From the NCBI GenBank assembly GCA_050633585.1, contig JBOEGT010000022.1, positions 54,795 to 118,794 of the forward strand: a stretch of DNA of 64,000 bases. The letters run 5' to 3'. How positions within the stretch are numbered: the stretch's first letter is position 1; every line of letters begins with the position of its first letter. Below are positions 63,185-64,000 of the stretch, piece after piece. Origin of the DNA: CALKZN01 sp050633585. Lineage in GTDB: Bacteria > Pseudomonadota > Gammaproteobacteria > Arenicellales > Arenicellaceae. The notes under the pieces were generated by a model. It saw only the letters and a list, made by a program, of their open reading frames with translations. It was not told where the DNA came from and searched no databases. The position numbers and the translations under genes were made by a program.

Positions 63185-64000
63185 TTAATCGGCACTAAAA
63201 GATTTAATGCTAGGCGCTTGAGTCATAAAGTGCTGAGCACGGTTTACGATATTGTGGCTCAACGCATGAAGATATTCAATTTCATTGTGATGAAAGGCAT
63301 TGGATTTTGATAAGGCATCAATCAAGGCGCCATTCTCCAGCACGGTTAAGGTCCTTTGCCCTAAATACGTTAAATTTCGAGCAACCAAACCCTTATTCAA
63401 TTGACATGTCTCGGCAAAATCTGCGAACTGGTAAGCATTCATGGTTTCGGGGTCAAATTCATCTCCCATAGCCATCGATAAGGCTTGTTTGAATTCAGGA
63501 AACATCGACACATTGACAAGATCATATGTTGGTGTAAAACGCGCACCATTTTGATCAAAAAAATAGCTAATATTTTTACCATGACTATCATAATTGCTGA
63601 TGATTAAATTGAAAATTTGCCACCTTAGAAGCCATTGAACACTTTCAATAGGAGACGTCATCGCCTCGCTAAATGCAAATAACTTAGGCAGGCTTACGCC
63701 CTCTCGAATATGCTTTACATCTCGACCATCACCCAGATTTCTCTCGTATTTACTATCTCTTGGAATATCCAAAGCTTGGCAAGCATCAATCACATGTCGA
63801 CGTAACACTCGGTCCGAGTTGGCATCATATTTTCGATCAAACCTCTTCACCACCAAAGCAGGGTGCTCACCGAAGCGCCTAAATTGGACCTGAGCGGTAT
63901 CTAAGCCAACCGCTGATGACAATTTCATACAGAAAAATTCATTCAACACTAAATAAGGACAATCTGCTCTCTCAAACTTAAGAATATGGGTAGAGCACAG
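63185..64000 (-). CDS. HipA-family serine/threonine kinase, C-terminal part (N-terminus beyond window edge)
   Basis: The frame is open from the stop at 63185 to the window edge. A GTG at 63949 is not the true start: upstream codons read STHILKFERADCPYLVLNEF, the well-known HipA segment, so the gene continues past 64000. The kinase core is intact: VVKRFDRK (lysine for ATP), the catalytic loop NYDSHGKN and the metal-binding YDL of TPTYDLVN. HipA-type proteins phosphorylate tRNA synthetases or other targets and are often toxins paired with an upstream HipB antitoxin, which would be outside this window. About 272 codons are visible of the usual 410-440. Confidence 0.85.
   Translation of the reverse strand: MCSTHILKFERADCPYLVLNEFFCMKLSSAVGLDTAQVQFRRFGEHPALVVKRFDRKYDANSDRVLRRHVIDACQALDIPRDSKYERNLGDGRDVKHIREGVSLPKLFAFSEAMTSPIESVQWLLRWQIFNLIISNYDSHGKNISYFFDQNGARFTPTYDLVNVSMFPEFKQALSMAMGDEFDPETMNAYQFADFAETCQLNKGLVARNLTYLGQRTLTVLENGALIDALSKSNAFHHNEIEYLHALSHNIVNRAQHFMTQAPSIKSFSAD

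Overview
The window reads as chromosomal DNA from a heterotrophic marine-type gammaproteobacterium, possibly an Oceanospirillales member such as Marinomonas. This placement is an inference from gene content (tripartite TRAP, TAXI and TctABC uptake systems, fdsGBA formate dehydrogenase, kbl-tdh, YaiI, YchJ, ZntB-like) and from the moderately AT-rich base composition. No rRNA, tRNA, insertion sequence, prophage or CRISPR array was seen. Genes are densely packed and intact, apart from two cut by the window edges: a substrate-binding protein on the left and a HipA-family kinase on the right.

Left region (1-8.4 kb): organic-solute uptake. It holds a truncated amide/urea/branched-chain-type binding protein, an orphan TRAP (DctP) binding protein, an IclR regulator, and a minus-strand operon tctC-tctB-tctA-gamma-glutamyltransferase. 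The IclR gene converges on that operon and is its likely regulator. A strong hairpin followed by a T-rich tract lies between tctC and tctB, as expected if the binding protein is made in excess.

Central region (8.4-37.1 kb): the most unusual part. A 17,967-bp gene encodes a 5,988-residue repetitive protein. It has a LEPR-XLL N-terminal motif, a DUF4347-like domain with a caspase-like HG/GC pair, several families of internal repeats, RTX-like Ca-binding repeats and a 52-residue tandem array. Downstream on the same strand follow a TolC-like channel, a GAF-TM-HlyD adaptor, a PqqD-like/M50 protease/HlyD fusion, a SecA-like protein whose nucleotide-binding motifs are all destroyed, and a small periplasmic HlyD adaptor. 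No type I secretion ABC ATPase is present in the cluster. I interpret it as a dedicated export and processing machine for the giant protein, distinct from a textbook type I system. A divergent LuxR-type response regulator and a hybrid histidine kinase flank it and are candidate regulators.

Right region (37-64 kb): mostly housekeeping and accessory metabolism. It includes an MsbA-like ABC exporter, a ZntB/CorA-like transporter, an MscS-family channel, and a molybdate-type (ModE-like HTH plus PBP) regulator divergent from fdsG-fdsB-fdsA-fdhD, which encode an NAD-linked molybdenum formate dehydrogenase. Next come an orphan TAXI binding protein, an alpha/beta hydrolase-ABC-2 exporter operon, a SNase-like protein, YchJ, and an Lrp/AsnC regulator divergent from kbl-tdh (threonine catabolism). 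The region ends with an SDR, YaiI, a spermidine-synthase-like protein, a DEAD-box helicase, a RluA-family pseudouridine synthase and the HipA fragment.
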